A DNA stretch of 6,214 bases, taken from NCBI GenBank assembly GCA_910577765.1, contig CAJTOV010000191.1, positions 1 through 6,214 on the forward strand, written 5' to 3'. The notes beneath the pieces were generated by a model that did no database searches, was not told where the DNA came from, and saw only the letters and a list, made by a program, of their open reading frames with translations. This stretch comes from an uncultured Lachnospiraceae bacterium (GTDB lineage: Bacteria; Bacillota; Clostridia; Lachnospirales; Lachnospiraceae). A program made the translations under genes and the position numbers. Positions 4,710 to 6,214 of this stretch are shown one piece after another. Numbering within the stretch: position 1 is the stretch's first letter; each line of letters opens with the position of its first letter.

Positions 4710-5888
4710 ATGGGACAGAAGATGCAGGAAGATTCCAGTGGGCATCTAAGGTATAAGCCGGCCGTCACTCTGGAAAGTATTCTTTTTCCGCTTTTTTTCT
4801 TTGGATTTTTTCTGCTGTTTGTCAGGCAGATGGGAATCGGAAATACGCTGAATACAATGATGAATACCGCTTATAGGCTGTTGATGGACACCGTGTTCTA
4901 TCTGATGGCAATCTCCGTGCTGATGGGAGCATTTGCAGCTTTATTTTCAGAATTCGGTTTTGTGGCACTGGTCAACAGACTTCTGGCTCCTCTTATGGGG
5001 CCTCTGTACGGAATGCCGGGGGCAGCTGCACTGGGTGTGGTAACCACCTACCTTTCGGACAATCCGGCGATTCTGGCCCTGGCAGATGACCAGGGGTTCC
5101 GGCATTATTTCCAGAGATACCAGATACCGGCGCTGACCAATCTTGGAACAGCCTTTGGCATGGGAATGGTAATTGCAGCCTTTATGCTGGGCCTGGAGAG
5201 TAAGGCCGAATTTTCTATGCAGGGACCGGTGTTGGCCGGAACCCTGGGAGCTGTCGCCGGAAGTATTGTAAGTACCAGAATGATGCTCTGGTATACGGCA
5301 CGGCACTATGGCAAAGAAGCGGTGGCCGCGGAGGAACCGCTGGAGCCGGTGCCCCAGGAGGTCCGTCTGGTACATAAGGGACCGGTTCCCCAGAGAATCA
5401 TGCTCTGTATGCTGGAAGGTGGAAAGCATGGGGTACACCTTGGGTTCTCCATTGTTCCCGGAATCCTGGTAATCTGCACCTTCATTATGATGCTTTCCAA
5501 CCATTGTCCGGAAGGCGGCTATACAGGAGCTGCCTATGAAGGAATCGGTCTGCTGCCCCGGCTGCTGGAACAGATTTCCTTTCTCATAAAGCCACTGTTT
5601 GGATTCTCCAGCGCGGAAAACTGTGTGGTGCCGGTTACGGCTCTGGGAGCGGCAGGAGCAGCTATAGGCCTGATACCGAACCTTATGCAGAGAGGCAGTG
5701 TCCATGGAAACGATATTGCAGTGTTTGTTGCCATGTGTATGTGCTGGAGCGGGTATCTGTCCACCCATGTTTCCATGATGTCGACTTTGAAAGCAGAGGA
5801 AATGACAGGGGCATCCATATTCTGCCATACCATAGGGGGACTGTCGGCAGGGCTGACGGCCCATCTTCTGGCAGTTTTCTGGCTGTAG
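4710..5888 (+). CDS. Polytopic Gate-domain-like membrane protein, CD0519/CD1768 type
   Basis: This is a 392-residue integral membrane protein with a short hydrophilic N-terminus and no cleavable signal. Hydrophobic segments are visible at about 21-40, 56-79, 84-113, 141-163, 170-193, 241-262, 300-340 and 350-392. A polar, charged loop at about 198-238 splits it into two halves. The GMPGAAALG stretch (101-109), the YLSDNPAILAL motif (114-124) and the later GFSSAEN...TALGAAGAA segment resemble nucleoside-recognition/Gate proteins. From memory the closest named group is the C. difficile CD0519/CD1768 membrane family, whose function is unknown. The start has a clear GGGGAGGG site (4695-4702) 7 bases upstream. 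It lies 46 bases after the amidohydrolase without a terminator and so is very likely co-transcribed. A role in uptake or export of the enzyme's substrate or product is inferred from this context, not from a known transport motif. Confidence 0.85.
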   Translation: MGQKMQEDSSGHLRYKPAVTLESILFPLFFFGFFLLFVRQMGIGNTLNTMMNTAYRLLMDTVFYLMAISVLMGAFAALFSEFGFVALVNRLLAPLMGPLYGMPGAAALGVVTTYLSDNPAILALADDQGFRHYFQRYQIPALTNLGTAFGMGMVIAAFMLGLESKAEFSMQGPVLAGTLGAVAGSIVSTRMMLWYTARHYGKEAVAAEEPLEPVPQEVRLVHKGPVPQRIMLCMLEGGKHGVHLGFSIVPGILVICTFIMMLSNHCPEGGYTGAAYEGIGLLPRLLEQISFLIKPLFGFSSAENCVVPVTALGAAGAAIGLIPNLMQRGSVHGNDIAVFVAMCMCWSGYLSTHVSMMSTLKAEEMTGASIFCHTIGGLSAGLTAHLLAVFWL

Positions 5889-5897
5889 TTTCAGGGA

Positions 5898-6214
5898 TCA
5901 GCCTATGACCTGGAAGGGGGAAGCCACCATCTGGGGAGCATATTCCTGTACAATGGCAATAAAGCTTTCCTCAATGGGGGTCAGCTTCTGGTTCAGACGG
6001 GTGCCGATATACCAGTTCTCATGCAGGGGCGGTTCTCCGATCTGGTACAGGCAGGGGGGCTGGTGAAAGGTAGTGTTGTGGGCAGCCACCTCCATAATAG
6101 CGGCCAGGCCCATACCCTGCTCGCAGAGCCGGTAGGTCATGATGTTGTTCCGGGTCCGGATGGAGATGGAGCACCGGGCATGGTACTGCCTGAGAAACCG
6201 GATCAGGCGTGTGG
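5898..6214 (-). CDS. C-terminal part of a second LysR-type regulator, cut by the window edge
   Basis: 105 codons are in the window, running in from the right edge to the TGA at 5900-5898. They are the last third of a LysR effector-binding domain. Aligned by eye with the C-terminus of the regulator at 2312-3256, about 45 of 104 positions are identical, including IRTRN, LCEQG, PCLYQIG and the final F-x-V. The HTH and start lie outside the window. The frame contains a Met at 6140, but homology continues unbroken upstream of it, so that is not the start. It is convergent with the membrane protein gene, with only 9 bases between the two stop codons and no hairpin between them. It may respond to a related ligand and control either this operon or a paralogous one beyond the edge. 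Confidence 0.88.
   Translation of the reverse strand, partial: TRLIRFLRQYHARCSISIRTRNNIMTYRLCEQGMGLAAIMEVAAHNTTFHQPPCLYQIGEPPLHENWYIGTRLNQKLTPIEESFIAIVQEYAPQMVASPFQVIG

Noticed and set aside
4947..5864. A 305-codon minus-strand open frame opposite the membrane protein gene
   Set aside because: Its composition is that of a shadow frame (His, Gln, Arg and Cys rich with no hydrophobic pattern), and it has no ribosome binding site. The opposite strand encodes a clear membrane protein.

Overview
The window looks like a Firmicutes chromosome, most probably Lachnospiraceae or a related gut clostridium. The reasons are strong AGGAGG-type ribosome binding sites, U-tailed hairpin terminators, a DUF6674-like protein typical of clostridial integrative elements, and a membrane protein of the C. 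difficile CD0519/CD1768 type. This placement is inferred from family content; no rRNA or marker gene is present.

The window has two halves with different character. The left half (about 1-2100) is relatively AT-rich, and all its genes run on the minus strand. In transcription order it holds a broken C-terminal gene relic (about 2100-2005), a promoter (1992-1964), a two-gene toxin-antitoxin-like operon (small antitoxin-like protein 1905-1711, GNAT acetyltransferase 1727-1116), tandem terminators (1096-1054 and 1001-967), a DUF6674-like coiled-coil protein (940-110), a weak hairpin, and the first eight codons of a further gene (24-1). This reads as the accessory end of an integrative/conjugative element or its remnant.

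The stretch 1906-2311 carries no intact gene. It holds the TA promoter, a possible operator, the gene relic, a 21-bp bidirectional terminator (2180-2225) and a pair of nested inverted repeats (2222-2305). It is the likely junction between the element and the neighbouring DNA.

The right half (2312-6214) is clearly GC-richer and holds a compact metabolic locus. A LysR-type regulator (3256-2312, minus) is divergent from a two-gene operon: a metal-dependent amidohydrolase of the imidazolonepropionase/prolidase-like group (3407-4663), then a polytopic Gate-domain-like membrane protein (4710-5888). The divergent intergenic region carries a 17-bp-arm inverted repeat and a second adjoining dyad that overlaps a candidate -10 box. 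A second LysR regulator of the same subfamily (5898 to beyond the right edge, minus) converges on the operon with stop codons only 9 bp apart. The simplest model is that the membrane protein moves a small amide, cyclic-amide or dipeptide-like compound, the cytosolic amidohydrolase hydrolyses it, and the divergent LysR protein senses the compound or its product. The substrate cannot be read from the sequence.
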